From: Sordariomycetes sp. S80-01Y
Taxonomy: Eukaryota; Ascomycota; Sordariomycetes
NCBI GenBank assembly: GCA_037042185.1
Contig: JAXQJY010000033.1
Span: forward strand, 1,984,001-2,048,000
DNA: 64,000 bases
Direction: 5' to 3'
In this document: in pieces, positions 31,682 through 42,690 of the stretch
Position numbering within the stretch: the stretch's first letter is position 1
Layout of the letters: each line of letters opens with the position of its first letter
Program-made: the position numbers and the translations under genes
Notes under the pieces: model-generated
Told to the model about the DNA's origin: nothing
What the model saw: only the letters and a program-made list of their open reading frames with translations
Database searches by the model: none

Positions 31682-33582
31682 TCAGGTCTTGACCGGATGC
31701 AAAGCAATGTTAGGAGCGAGGACCCTGCCGTCCTTGGTCCTCAGTATCGCTGGCATATCGGACGCCTCCGTTTCGTTCTTGAGCCAGACGTCCATGATCT
31801 TCCTCGGCCAGTTGCTCTGCCACCAGTATGACAAGCCCCTGTCCGCAAAGCTCTGGGGATCAGCCAGCGATAGACCGTCCTTGGACTTGGAAGGAACATC
31901 GCCGAAAAAGGGGCGCTTTTCTGGGTTGCGCCAGTCTTCCTCATGCCAGGAAGTCTCGTCGTTCTCGTTCGCAGGGCGATTCCTAGATCGCTCCTCGTCA
32001 TATGCATGCATGTAGACTGGTTGAGGCGGGTAGCTGATCTTCAACCCAAGCCAGAGAGCCCAGGTCGGCATTTTAGACTCGCTAGGCAGGCTAATACCAT
32101 ATTCGAATTGGCCTCGATGCGCTTCGTGCAGGACGGTGCGACTAGCACGGAAGATGGCAGGCGGGCAGAACCATCTCGGCGTATCGTGCCCCTTTTTAAA
32201 TTCTCCTTCCAGAAAACCGCCAAAGACCCAAGAAGATGTTCGTACGTCGGCGCAGAAGTTTGTTGCAATGAAGTCAGCGTCCTCACCGACACCCCAGGTA
32301 AAGTCCTCATCTTCGGGATTCTTCACTGGTGGCACGGGTCCGATGGGCTGTACGGCCGAAATGCGCAACGGGCCCCACGCTCGAGAGCTTCCGTTGTTTG
32401 CCTCATCGACCTGCCTTCGAAGATCATCATACGATTGGTACAGTTCTGGATTGTATGGGTACGTTGCGCGCTCCAGCGCTTGTTTCCGAGGCTCGTTGCG
32501 CGCAAAGGTCGACAAAGACTCGAGGTACTCTAGCGAGTCACCCATGAAACGTTGGTCTAACTCGAGCTGCCAGTAGTGATCAAACTCCGGGTAGTGAAGC
32601 GCAAAGAGCTGCAGCGGCTGGTTAATTTGGAACATGGGCCGATGCTCCTCTGTTTTGTAGTACCAGCTTTCCAGAAGGTGCTCATCCCAGAGCACAGTGA
32701 TGGACCGCAGCTCAGGTGGGATGTTCATCGACTCCAGGGCTTTGTAGTAGTTCTCTTGGGAGTAGTGAATGTTCCAGTCGCGGTTCTGAACGTGAACCAG
32801 GAGCACCACGGCATATTCACCACCTGATTGGAGAGAGGCCTCTGTTATCAGCGCACGGATCATGTGCATGTTCTCCTCCTTGTAATGAAAGTCTTCATAA
32901 GAGCGTAACACCAATGCCGTCCGTCGCGTGGGCGGATAGGTTCCCCATTCAGGGGTCGGATGGAACTGGCTTTCGTTCAGGAATGTGAACCTCGGTTGCT
33001 TGCCGTACTGCGATGATGGCACCCTGCGCGGGGACAGGCGTTCGTGGTTGCTCTCGACACATTCGTCTTGTAGTACCCCCCAGTCTACGTCATCCCAGTC
33101 CACCTTCGAGCGGTTGTATTCATCGTGGTTTTCACCGTATCCGTAGGGTCCGTACCGTCCGTCGGGTGTCATCCAGGTTTGACTCAGCGACAACTCGCTA
33201 TGCGATCCAAAAAACGGCACTGGGTAGTCTGGGAGGTGAGCATGTAATAAGGTATTAGAATCTGCGACCTACCTTCATCCGCTGAATCGTAGCGAAGCGC
33301 ATCGTCGGGGCTGTCGTCCAGGAGTCTCCCACGAGGTCCCTTGCAAGCGCGCCGAGGTGGCAGAGGCGGCAAGATGGTCAAATTCATTCTTGGTGGCGGC
33401 TCAAAGACCAAGCCTTCAAGCGGCGCAACACCCAGCCATTCGTGCTGATGGGCCAGGTAAGACAAGCCCACAACTAGCCAAACAGCGACCGGAATCGCAA
33501 GCCATCGCAGCCACTGGCGCGAGGCCAGCCGTGCGGGGATTTTTGGAGTTGCGCTCCATTGCTGGAACCAGTGCGCCATCAT
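31682..33582 (-). CDS. DUF3405 family type II membrane protein
   Basis: Two exons, 33273..33582 and 31682..33228, with a 44-nt intron 33229..33272 (GTAGGT...CCCAG), give 618 aa. A single hydrophobic helix (residues about 30-45, WLAIPVAVWLVVGLSYLA) near the N-terminus followed by a Pro-rich stem (PPRMNLTILPPLPPRR) gives a type II topology as in Golgi enzymes. The lumenal part carries the DUF3405 hallmarks RTALVLRSYEDFHYKEENMH, GGEYAVVLLVHVQNR and HYWQLELDQRFMGD. The fold resembles glycosyltransferases and DUF3405 is widely suspected to be one, but no activity is proven. A double Met opens the frame. Confidence 0.88.
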
Positions 33583-34153
33583 TCTGAAGGAGCCATGTTG
33601 ATGGCAGAAAGAGATGAGGGTACGATGATTGAATTTTCAAGGGTGCTCGTTGCAAGTCTCAAGCAACGCGCGTTGCGCGGGTTGGAGCTCCAGGATGATA
33701 ATTTTGGGTTCAGCATCAGGATCGAGCGGCGCAGAGCATTGCGTCAAGATGCTCCACTGTCCGCCGCTGACGAGCTCTAGAAGCGCCAAGACTGGTCGCC
33801 TATCGGGTAAAAAATGGTAAAAAATGGGGTGACCATCGCTATTCCCGGTTTTGGGTCAAATATGGACATTAACGGCCGTAATTGCCGTCTCAGGTGTTGA
33901 TCAATCGATAAGGGTCAAGTGTCGAGATAAGCCATCTTGGAAGGCAAAGATGGGCAGCCAGGAGGATACAATGCAGGGTTTGCTAGGGAAACCCCTCTGA
34001 GATGGGCTCTCGGCTCGTCTCCTTTTACCTAATAAGGGCCACAAGATTCCATCTGCGTGGCTGATGGTTCCTTGCAGGTATACGCCGATCAAAAAGTCGC
34101 ATTTGGAAGCAGCGAACAGGCACAAGACCATCCGTAAGTGAAACATTGACTGC
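33583..34153. other. Intergenic region with a short direct repeat
   Basis: The stretch lies upstream of the DUF3405 gene and 3' of the metacaspase gene. GGTAAAAAAT is repeated head to tail at 33806-33815 and 33816-33825. Nothing else was recognised; an open frame continuing from the metacaspase locus to 33901 is intron and 3' flank. Confidence 0.55.
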
Positions 34154-35606
34154 CTACATAACGAAGAGGAGATCGGTATCTGCCCATGCGTCAGCGAAGT
34201 GCATATGTGGGGGGTCAAGGTTGACCAACCTAGAGGATGGCTACACGACAGCTGCGGCTTCTGCGAGTACTCATTCTCGAGGATATCCCGGATGCTATTG
34301 AGCAGCTCGACGTAGCTTTGTTTGTCGTTCTTCTTCAAAGCCGAGATGAAAGCGTACGACATGGCCCCTGTAGCTTTGGCGTTGATGGTCGCATCGGCAC
34401 TGAGAAAGATGTTAGCTCTCGGTCTCCGGAAGGGATCGTTAAGCTTACGAAGTCTGGTCATCCTTGCTGCCGGACCACATAATAACGTCGGCTGGCGATG
34501 TTCTGGTGTCCTTTGTCTTCTCGTAGGCATCGTCGCCCTTGTAGGCAGCCTTGGCGAAACCAAAGACTGACTTGGCTACACCACCGAGGTCGCCAGAGGC
34601 GTAGGCGCTCATAGCACCTAACAACCCCATGCCGGCTTCCTTGGCGAGGTTGGGCTCCTTCAAAACACCTTTGGTGGAGTAGATGTAGGGCAGGTCCATT
34701 GCCGACGCTGAGTGACAGGAGTCGAAGATGGCAGTGAGACGGACACCAGGCTGAAGAGGTTTGACAACCATGGCGTGGATGTGATCGTCGACGATATGAC
34801 CTTCGGAGGTATGATCGACAGGGTAGATGACTTCATCGTACCCGTCCTCCTCATCGCCGTCGAGATCTTCAGTTTGACCACCGTGACCTAGAACGTAAGT
34901 CTGTATTCAGTGGAGGGACTGAAGAGAGGCTCAAAGACGTACCCGAGTAATGCAGGAACAAGGAGTCGTTGGGCTGGGCACCGTTGACGAGCCATCCCAT
35001 GGCACGGATGATGTTCTGCTTGGTAGGTTGCATGACGGGGTTTCGCTGGTCGTCGGTCAAGAGAACCATATCCTCCCTCTTGTAGCCGAACCTCTCGACG
35101 AGGAAGTTGGACAAGTTTTGGACATCGTTAACGCAGCCTCTGAGCTCACCATTCTGACCGAAGTAGTTGATGCCGATAAGTAAAGCCTTGCGCTTTCCAG
35201 TACAGTTGGAATACTGGAAGGTGTATCCCTCGGGGGCTCCATGACCGAACTGCTGGGGAGTCGTGGGTGGAGGCGGACCGGCCCGAGAGTGGTGAGCGGC
35301 GTACCCGGCCTGGTGGAGGGGATAGCCATAGGCATCGAGGCCGGGAGGAGGGGCATATCTGGGAGGAGGAGGCTTGCCGTAGGACTGACCTCCGTAGCCG
35401 CCACCACCACCACCACCACCGCCATATCCGGGGCCGGGTGGGGGAGGATGGTGAGCGTAGCCGCCAGGTGGTGGAGGAGGGGGAGGACGGTCGTAGCCGC
35501 CGCCACCGCCGCCGCCTTGGTATCCCTGATAAGGACCACCTCCTCCATGGTGAGACTGAGAACCGTGGTATCCCTGGCCAGGGTAGCCGCCGCCGTAGTG
35601 CGACAT
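34154..35606 (-). CDS. MCA1: Type I metacaspase
   Basis: It is a Ca2+-dependent Arg/Lys-specific cysteine protease linked to fungal stress response and cell death. Four exons, 34943..35606, 34449..34887, 34230..34399 and 34154..34179, give 432 aa; introns are 55, 49 and 50 nt. The last exon encodes only TDLLFVM plus one split codon, restoring the conserved end [12 protein letters not shown]. The catalytic dyad is His223 in HYSGHGG, right after intron 1, and Cys279 in IFDSCHSAS. The first 130 residues are a prodomain of Gly/Tyr/His/Pro repeats with Gly and Pro runs, as in Mca1 proteins. The linker with acidic [11 protein letters not shown] may bind calcium. The divergent neighbour is a WW protein of similar low-complexity composition. 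Confidence 0.95.
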
Positions 35607-36917
35607 GATGATGATGGTTTACGGGTGGGATGTCAAGCCTCGCACGCAGGTTGACCAGGCAGAGGTCGAAGTGGGAAAGACGCAAGAGGTCAGAGACAGC
35701 GCATGCGGAAGAAGCAAGTGATGCCGTCAATGATGGATCGGAAGCGTGGAACGTTCGAGTGTGCCTCGTGGTCGACGAGGTCCAATCAAGACGAGGAATG
35801 TCTGGGCGGTACGCGTAACGGGAGGGGTAATAGCTTACCTAGGGAGGACCCCTCCGGCGGCTGCCCCTGTCCGGCTCACGCTGGGACGGCTTGGAGGGGT
35901 AAAAAGGGACCAGCGGGCAGCGCACACGGGATCCCCCACCAAGGGTCCTACTTAGATACACGTATAGAAGCACCACTGGCAGCGCTGCGGTGCGGTGGCA
36001 ACAGCGGGTTGCTGTAGGGCTGGAGCCATGGCGAACAATATAACCCTTTGGCAGGTGAGCGCAGCTGGGTTACGCGTTCTTTGGGCACTTCAAACAACAG
36101 TCGTCCTGAATCGAGCACCGCAAGCTGAGGCCTCCAACTGCGGACCGGCCGCTGCGCTTTTAATTATGGGCTCGACTCTGCAGGCGTGACTGGAGTAACT
36201 GGAGCAACTGGAGCCTCGGTGACTCTTTTGGCGGAGGTGGTGGTATCATTTTCGCAGGTTTTGACCACCTGCGCTGCGATGCTGGTACATGGGCCTCGTC
36301 ATCAAAGTCTTGGCGATGGCTTCACTTACACGATCGCACCGCCGCACCGCCGCACCTTAAGCTTACCTGTGCTACCCGTAGTGGTCTAATGCTCTCTAGG
36401 GTTTTTAGGTCCACTGAGGTTGCACCCCACGGGCTGTGCTGCCACACCACTGCTGCTGTCCGGGCGGATCTGCCACTTCCCTCCTAGCTGCCGCCCACTT
36501 CACTCGTCGGCCTCGTCTCGCTTCTTTGATAGCGATCTCGACTGTCGGAGGCATCCAACACGTCCTCTCTTTTTTGGTCTGCGTGCATCTCCTGCCACAT
36601 CCAGTGACTGCTCGCACCTGATACCTGAGCAAACCCTCACAACCTCTGGCCTCTTCTACCCTGATTCTGTTTGCCCCCTTGGTCAACGTCTTCTTCAAAA
36701 GGCCTTCGCCCACATCCCTCCCTGTCTTCCCGAACTCTTTCTTCACTTCTTTCCCCTCATCGTCTCCCCAAAGCCTCCATCCAACTCGCAACTTCTCCCG
36801 TCACACACAAAACAGACCCTCCCCAGCTTTGCCCTTATTCTAAATCTCGCCCTTGGTTCCTCCATTCTTTTGAGCCCTACTATTTCCGAATAAGTCACCT
36901 CGCATCCTTCGCCCAGT
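35607..36917. promoter_or_regulatory. Divergent promoter between metacaspase and WW-protein genes
   Basis: This 1.3-kb region holds a (CTGGAGYAA)-type direct repeat near 36188-36212 and a CCGCA repeat near 36336-36356. From about 36420 to 36917 the plus strand is strongly pyrimidine-rich, as is common in the leaders of highly expressed fungal genes. Open frames inside this C/T-rich tract are not supported. Confidence 0.5.
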
Positions 36918-37889
36918 ATGTCTTTCTTCAAGAAGATTGCCAAGGAGTTCGAGGAGCTGGGCATAGGTGGAAAGGATAAGGAGGAGAAGAAGGAAGAGCA
37001 GTCTCATAACTATGGAGGCAACGGCGATGGCTACCGTGGTGGACACGAAGGTTACGGCGGTTCGTCTCCAAAAATACGCGTATTCCTGGCCTCACTAACG
37101 AGATGCAAAGCTCCTCCCCCTCCTCAGTACGGCTACCACGGCCCCGAGGATGGTTATGGCGGCGACCGTGGTTACGGCGACCATCAGCCTCCCCCGCCTC
37201 CAGCCCAGTACAACGCTACCCCCCCTGAACCCCATTACCAGCCTCCCTCCGACAAGCCCCCTCTGCCTCACGGTTGGCGTCCATTCTTTGATCAACACGC
37301 CCAGCGTTGGTACTATCTCGAGGAGGCCACTGGTCGCACTCAGTGGGAGGCCCCGGGCTACCATGGAGGCGATCACGGCGGTGATGGATCCCGTGGCTTC
37401 GGTGGTGAGCACGGAAGCTATGGAGGTCATGGTGGAGGCTACGGCGGCGGCTATGGTCATGGCGACTCTCAAGGCTATGGCCACGGAGATTCTCACGGTG
37501 GCTACGGGCATGGTGGTGGCTACGGGCATGGTGAGGGATATGACGACCGTGGACATGGTGAATCGGGCAAGAGTGACAAGAAGGCCATGCTAATGGGCGC
37601 TGCTGGTGGTCTCGCCGTTGGTGCCGTCGGCGGCGCCCTCATCAACGAAGCCCTGGACGACAGCGACCCTGAGACCACGACCAACGTCTACACCGAGACG
37701 ACTGCCGATGGTGGTCAAATGACTACCGTCGTCACCCAGGAGGAAGGATCAAGCTCCAGTGATGAGGGCGAAGTCGAGGTCCAGCAGTACTATGCGCCAC
37801 CTCCTGCTGAGCCAGAGCCGGAGCCCGAGGATTCGTCTTCGTCTTCCTCCAGCAGCTCTGAAGAGGAAGAGGAGTACGACGACGAATGA
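36918..37889 (+). CDS. WW-domain protein with Gly/Tyr/His repeats and glycine zipper
   Basis: Two exons, 36918..37059 and 37111..37889, give 306 aa. The 51-nt intron 37060..37110 (GTTCGT donor, CACTAAC branch, CAAAG acceptor) is a multiple of three with no stop, so the unspliced frame is also open and would add 17 residues. A lysine-rich helix (MSFFKKIAKEFEELGIGGKD) opens the protein. A Pro-rich linker leads to a WW domain, LPHGWRPFFDQHAQRWYYLE through QWEAP, which binds Pro-rich peptides. Then come repeats of GYGHG type, a Gly-zipper hydrophobic segment (MGAAGGLAVGAVGGALI) and an acidic Ser/Glu tail. It is a probable scaffold; partners are unknown. Relatives are often seen next to stress genes, but that is only recollection. 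Confidence 0.9.
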   Translation: MSFFKKIAKEFEELGIGGKDKEEKKEEQSHNYGGNGDGYRGGHEGYGGSSPKIRVFLASLTRCKAPPPPQYGYHGPEDGYGGDRGYGDHQPPPPPAQYNATPPEPHYQPPSDKPPLPHGWRPFFDQHAQRWYYLEEATGRTQWEAPGYHGGDHGGDGSRGFGGEHGSYGGHGGGYGGGYGHGDSQGYGHGDSHGGYGHGGGYGHGEGYDDRGHGESGKSDKKAMLMGAAGGLAVGAVGGALINEALDDSDPETTTNVYTETTADGGQMTTVVTQEEGSSSSDEGEVEVQQYYAPPPAEPEPEPEDSSSSSSSSSEEEEEYDDE

Positions 37890-38485
37890 TTTCCCAAACC
37901 ACCAGGCCGCATGGAGATGTCCGCACCTTTCGTCTTGCTCACACGGATATTCTCTCGCTTTCGACTTGCCAGTCGGTTAAAGCCGGTGCGACTTAGTTGT
38001 TGACACGAGGACATGAGTTTACGGCCTTCGTTTCGAAATTACAATTCAGGGTTCTACGCCGAATGATAGCTGTATAAGCTATTTTCTCATCTCATATGCT
38101 TTTCCCTCCTGTGACTGTTTTATATGCTAGGAGATGTTCGGCGGCCTCTTGCCGCCGTTGCATGTAAGATCGCAGTTCTCACTTTGACACGGTACGAAGC
38201 AGTAGGATTCACCTCAGCAATTACACTCGGAGCGCAACACGAACAACGAAAGTCCTCATGGTTATCCGAGAGCCTGCACTGGGAGGTCTCTGTAATTTCT
38301 GTCATCCGACTGCAAAACACTTGTTAAGTTATAGCCTTCATCTTGGCGCGATCTCGATACGTGCAACTCCCCGCGACCTTCATAGGCCGGCAATTGGAAG
38401 CGGACATCGACTCCCTTTTCCCGATTTACCCAAAAGCGTGAGCGAGCGAACCGGTCAACTTTCCGAATGGAAGACATGACGCACT
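37890..38485. other. Intergenic region
   Basis: The 3' flank of the WW gene and the leader of the Zn2Cys6 regulator lie here. I see no repeat or RNA gene. A Met at 38467 is out of frame with the regulator and could act as an upstream ORF overlapping its start. Confidence 0.5.
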
Positions 38486-40165
38486 ATGAAGACGCCGACG
38501 GCCTGCGCAAAATGCCGCCAAGGAAAGCGCAGATGCACTCTCGGTCAGCATGGAGCGGCGTGCAACGAGTGTCGTCGACGAGGCACGCCCTGCTCGTTCG
38601 CCGCAAAGGCTTCCCTACCATCCAACGAGCGGCTCATCCTACCCCAACATATGAGTTCCGGACCTGCGGCGCTGGTCACAGATAGCAAAGTCAGGCTCGA
38701 TCTTGGACAGCTCTATCTTGGATTGATCCATGACAAGCCGCATACTATGTTCCATCCCCCAGCTCTTAGGCGGCAACTCGAAGACGGGAGCTTGCCGCCT
38801 AAGGTGATGTATGGGATTTTTGCCATGTCTTCTTGGTAAGTTGAGAGCTGTGAAGCCAAGCTTTTGCTAAAGGGAAACCAGCTTTAGCGATCAAGAGGAG
38901 ATCAGGTCTCAGACCAAAGACTTCCTCTCCCTGGCAATAGATCACCTCAAGAAAGACATAGACCATCTGGAGCTGGAGACAATTCAAGCTTGTGTTCTTG
39001 TCGGAAACGCTCTGGGCCACTCTGGGAATTATGACATGGAGTCACTTTACTTTGGTTTGTGGGCTCGGATTGTCCTGTTGACACTGTTCACTAACGCAAG
39101 CAACCGCTTCCAGGTATCGCATTTAGAATGGCTCAGATTCTTGATATCTCCAAGCCTGAACCCGCAGACGATGAGATACTTCGTGAGATAAAGCTCAGAG
39201 TCTGGTGGAGTCTTTACATGATCGATCGTTGGGCCTCAGCGGGCAGTGGCCTACGTCGACAATTACAAATCGACGGCCAATGTCCGCTGCCGATGGACGA
39301 GCTTCACTTTGAACACCTGTTGACTGGAAATTCTGGAGTATCTGCACCTCGACCTGGGCTCTGGGGCTACATGGTCCAATTGGCTCAGGTCTTCGAGAGA
39401 GTTCAAGATCTACATCGGCAGCATGTCAATCATTACAACACGGAACTCGAGGCCGAAAGAAGCACTTTGAGCATCGAAGCCGAACTAGATACCTTTATCA
39501 GCCGTCTCCCAAACAGCAACCAATTCACGGAAGACAACCTCCGCTGGTATGCGCAACGTGGCCTGGGCTCGGCCTTCGTCGCCCTTCACCTTGGATACCA
39601 TCATTATTCAACCCTGCTCTACTTTCACTACCTTGACCTACAACTCATCCAGAGTGCCACTGTGGTCGAATTTGCATCAAAGTGTCGCCGTCATGCCGCG
39701 GCCTACAGCGACCTCCTCAAACTATCCACTGAGATCCCAGGGTGCGAAGCTCTGTACTTCATCGTTGCGCACATGACAGTGGTCTCTTCCGCAGCACTGC
39801 TGCACACCCTTCTTTTCGGAGAAGTATCAGAGCTCGAGCAGACGAGAGAGAGATTGAAGTTTAATTTCGAGACTCTTGTGAGGTTGAAGAAATACTGGCC
39901 TGCCGTTGGTCACCTGGTAAGTGCTTCCTGGCAGACGTTAGGCTCCTCACGAGTTGCTGACATTTGCCAGATGGAGAGACTTTTCGTCTTCCAGAACGCC
40001 TGCATGTGGAGCGCTGATCCAAACACCCATCAGGTCGATAGATGGATGCTGAGGTTTCTTCTTCAGCATTCGCTTCCGGTGCCTCCAAAACACGTCCCAC
40101 AGCCACAAAGCTATACTGTTCGCGATGGGTACGCTGATGACGCGATGGCAATTCTTAAAGGATAA
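38486..40165 (+). CDS. Zn2Cys6 transcription factor with fungal-specific TF domain
   Basis: Four exons, 38486..38835, 38882..39054, 39114..39916 and 39971..40165, give 506 aa; introns are 46, 59 and 54 nt. The zinc cluster sits at the very N-terminus: Cys7, 10, 17, 26, 29 and 36 with CAKCRQGKRRC in between. Such proteins usually bind paired CGG triplets as dimers, though the normal coiled-coil linker is short here. The middle region matches the fungal TF regulatory domain, with RVWWSLYMIDRWASAGSG and GLRRQLQIDGQCPLP. It ends 75 nt from the stop of the convergent sugar transporter gene and close to a beta-galactosidase, so it is a candidate local regulator. An overlapping out-of-frame ATG at 38467 may lower translation. 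Confidence 0.92.
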
Positions 40166-40240
40166 TAGTGAGAGGCTTAAGAGTTGTTACTTATTACAGT
40201 AAGAGCTACACAAGATAAGTCCAGATGATACAGCCGATTC

Positions 40241-42007
40241 CTACTTTTCCAAGTGTACGGCGTTGCCCTCTTCCACAGTCTTATCAGTCGCGTCTACTTT
40301 TACCAAGTTTGCATCTTCGCCATCGAACAGCTCCGCGATCTCCTCCAAAGTCGGACCTTTAGTCTCCACGAAGAGGAACCAGATGGCCAAGCACTCGAGT
40401 ATAAGAATGGCAATGTACACAAAGTAGTACTTCCAAGCGAGGTTTTGGAGCCCTATGGGGTTGACGTATTGGTTGAAGACGCTCGACAAGGCCGTCAGGG
40501 CGAAGTTTACGGCAAGGCCCTTGGCTCGGATATTGAATGGGAGAATCTCCGCGCAGTAAGCCACTGTCAGACCTGGCCAGGCGAAACCTGCCACGCCGTA
40601 AAAGAGGAAGATCATGCCGATTACAGCGCCTCCGGCAGCCGAATTTCCCGTCTTGGCGTAGACAGCGGAGCAACTGAGCTATTGTGAGCGTCTTAATAAT
40701 GCATGCCTAGGAGGAGCGGTACTCACCCAGTCCACACGCTGAAGCTAATCAGCATCCCCACAGCTGCAATCATGAAGAGCGTCTTTCGACCAAACTTGTC
40801 AACTAAGAAGACCGAAAAGCCAAGAGCTACAAGGAAAGACCAGATCTGAAGCCCTCCGTTGATAACGGATTGGTCGTATGACCCCGTGATGCCCACGGAG
40901 TTCAAGATGTCGTGGAGATAGTACGATACCAGTCCGTTACCTGAGCATTGCGAGAAGAAAGCCACCAAGGCGATCAGGAGCGTACGCTTCCGGTTCCCCG
41001 GGGTTTGCACGAGAACGAGCCACGAAGCCTTTGAGCTTTCTTGCTCCAATCGAATGGTTTCCTGGATCTCGGTGAATTCGGCTTTCACGAAAGCATTTGA
41101 ATCATCGCCATTGGCGTGGTACTGTAACCTCATCAGTCAATAGGAAGTATTTTAGAGAGCAATTTTGCCGTACCTTGACTAGCACGTGGAAGGCTTGGTC
41201 GAGTTTATCTTTGGAACAGAGCCACCTCGGACTCTCTGGGAGGAACCAAACGCCGATTATTTGAACGAGAGGCATGGCCGCCTGCAGTGCCACGGGGATC
41301 CTCCAAGCTGCGTCCGTCTCGTACTTGATCGTTCCGAATATGGTCCATGCGGCGATGATGGCGCCCACGTACCACAGAGTGTTGTACATGGTGGTTAGCT
41401 TGCCACGGTGCTGTGGGTAGGCGAGCTCCATGACCAGCAGAGGGGCCGAGCCCTGGGAAATGTTGGATCCTAGACCGACCAGAAAGCGACCCGCGATGAA
41501 CATCGTTTCGTTCACAGCTGGTACGCATTGGATGATTGTGCCGACGAACACGATAACGAGGCCGACTGCCACACCGATCCGACGACCGAACAGATCGGCA
41601 ACGTATGACGCTGAGATGGTTAATATTCAGGGGAAATCACAGGCAATCTGGCGCTTACAGAAGAGTAAGGCGGCAACGCCACCGATGTTTTGGATCGCGG
41701 TGAAGAGTCCCAGTCTGGCGCCGCTGGGGTGGCCGAAGTCTGTTGCAAGTCAGCTTGCTAATATAGGTCCACGGGCCGCCGTCTTACACTCTTGCCATGG
41801 AACCATGGTCTGCAGACCGTTGAGCAGCGAACCGTCGTAGCCGTTGATAGTAGCTCCGAGGAACAGAATCGGCATCATAGCGTAGAGGCGCCTCAAGCCG
41901 GCATGCTTGTACCAGGTCACCTCAGGGACGCGAAGTCCGTGGTGGCCCGCCACAGCGGCGGGGACTACGACCTCAGTCTTGTCGGAAATGTTCTTTTGGC
42001 CGTTCAT
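40241..42007 (-). CDS. MFS sugar porter (lactose/hexose permease-like)
   Basis: Five exons, 41788..42007, 41659..41739, 41174..41610, 40727..41121 and 40241..40673, give 521 aa; introns are 48-53 nt. Sugar-porter marks are all present: NGYDGSLLNGLQ in helix 1, DLFGRRIG, GRFLVGLGSNISQGSAP, PESPRWLCSKD, LVDKFGRKTLFM and the C-terminal FVETKGPTLEEIAELFDG. The composition QYVNPIGLQNLAWKYY near helix 10-11 matches fungal lactose and quinate-like permeases. It acts at the plasma membrane by proton symport. It is divergent from the beta-galactosidase gene, which suggests uptake of a galactoside or of its product; lactose itself is only a guess. Confidence 0.93.
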
Positions 42008-42690
42008 TGTTGTGGATGGCGCTGCAGCTGTTGAGGATTGTCTGATCTGACCTCAAGTGGGTGCGCATCGCTTTATGTATTTTGCCGTATGATCAAACAT
42101 ATGCCACATGGTTGACCGAGGGCATTAAGGACGCTTCGAACACTGATCCTATAGCCCCGTCCACGAGCCCAATTGGAAGACTCCCAGCCGAGTCATGAAC
42201 AAGGGCAGGCCTACAAGACCACCAGGAGATCGGCTTTTGACCCAATAGCAGCTTGTCTTCGCCGGTGCTCATCCCCAGACTCCACTAGGCCTCCACACTG
42301 CGGAGGAGGGGAAGACGGGGTGCTGCCCGTGCCATCGGTGCCGCCTGCAGCTTCAGGCGGCCTTTGGGAGCCGATGTCGCATTCAAGGCTTTTTCTCATA
42401 TCTTTATAATCTATGGGGCGGGCCCGAGCTGCCTCGATGGGCTCGTGTCCGCAGCTGAGCCACGTCAAACCCGGGCATGGTCGCCTCCATCCCCGGCATT
42501 AGGGCCAATGAGCTTACACGAAGGCCGGCATGGCAACATGTGCCCTTCCCCTCATCGCGGCCCTCCCACAGTTGGAGAAGTTCGAGGTTTAAGAGACCGA
42601 AGCGCACGTATCAAGGAGGTTTCTACCTCTCAACCCAACAACTTTCTCTTCCTTGGTCAATCTTGATTCAAGTCCAAGGACATCTTCGCA
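42008..42690. promoter_or_regulatory. Divergent promoter of sugar porter and beta-galactosidase
   Basis: This 683-bp stretch controls both genes. It holds the 22-bp palindrome at 42340-42361, a smaller one at 42290-42306 (CCTCC, 7-nt spacer, GGAGG), and a GCGGAG match to the CreA consensus at 42300-42305. Confidence 0.6.
42340..42361. promoter_or_regulatory. Perfect palindrome with CCG-N14-CGG, candidate Zn2Cys6 operator
   Basis: The arms GCCGCCTG and CAGGCGGC are exact reverse complements separated by six bases. Each arm carries the CCG/CGG triplet that Zn2Cys6 dimers read, here everted. It lies about 330 bp from each start codon. Binding by the regulator at 38.5-40.2 kb is inference. Confidence 0.5.
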
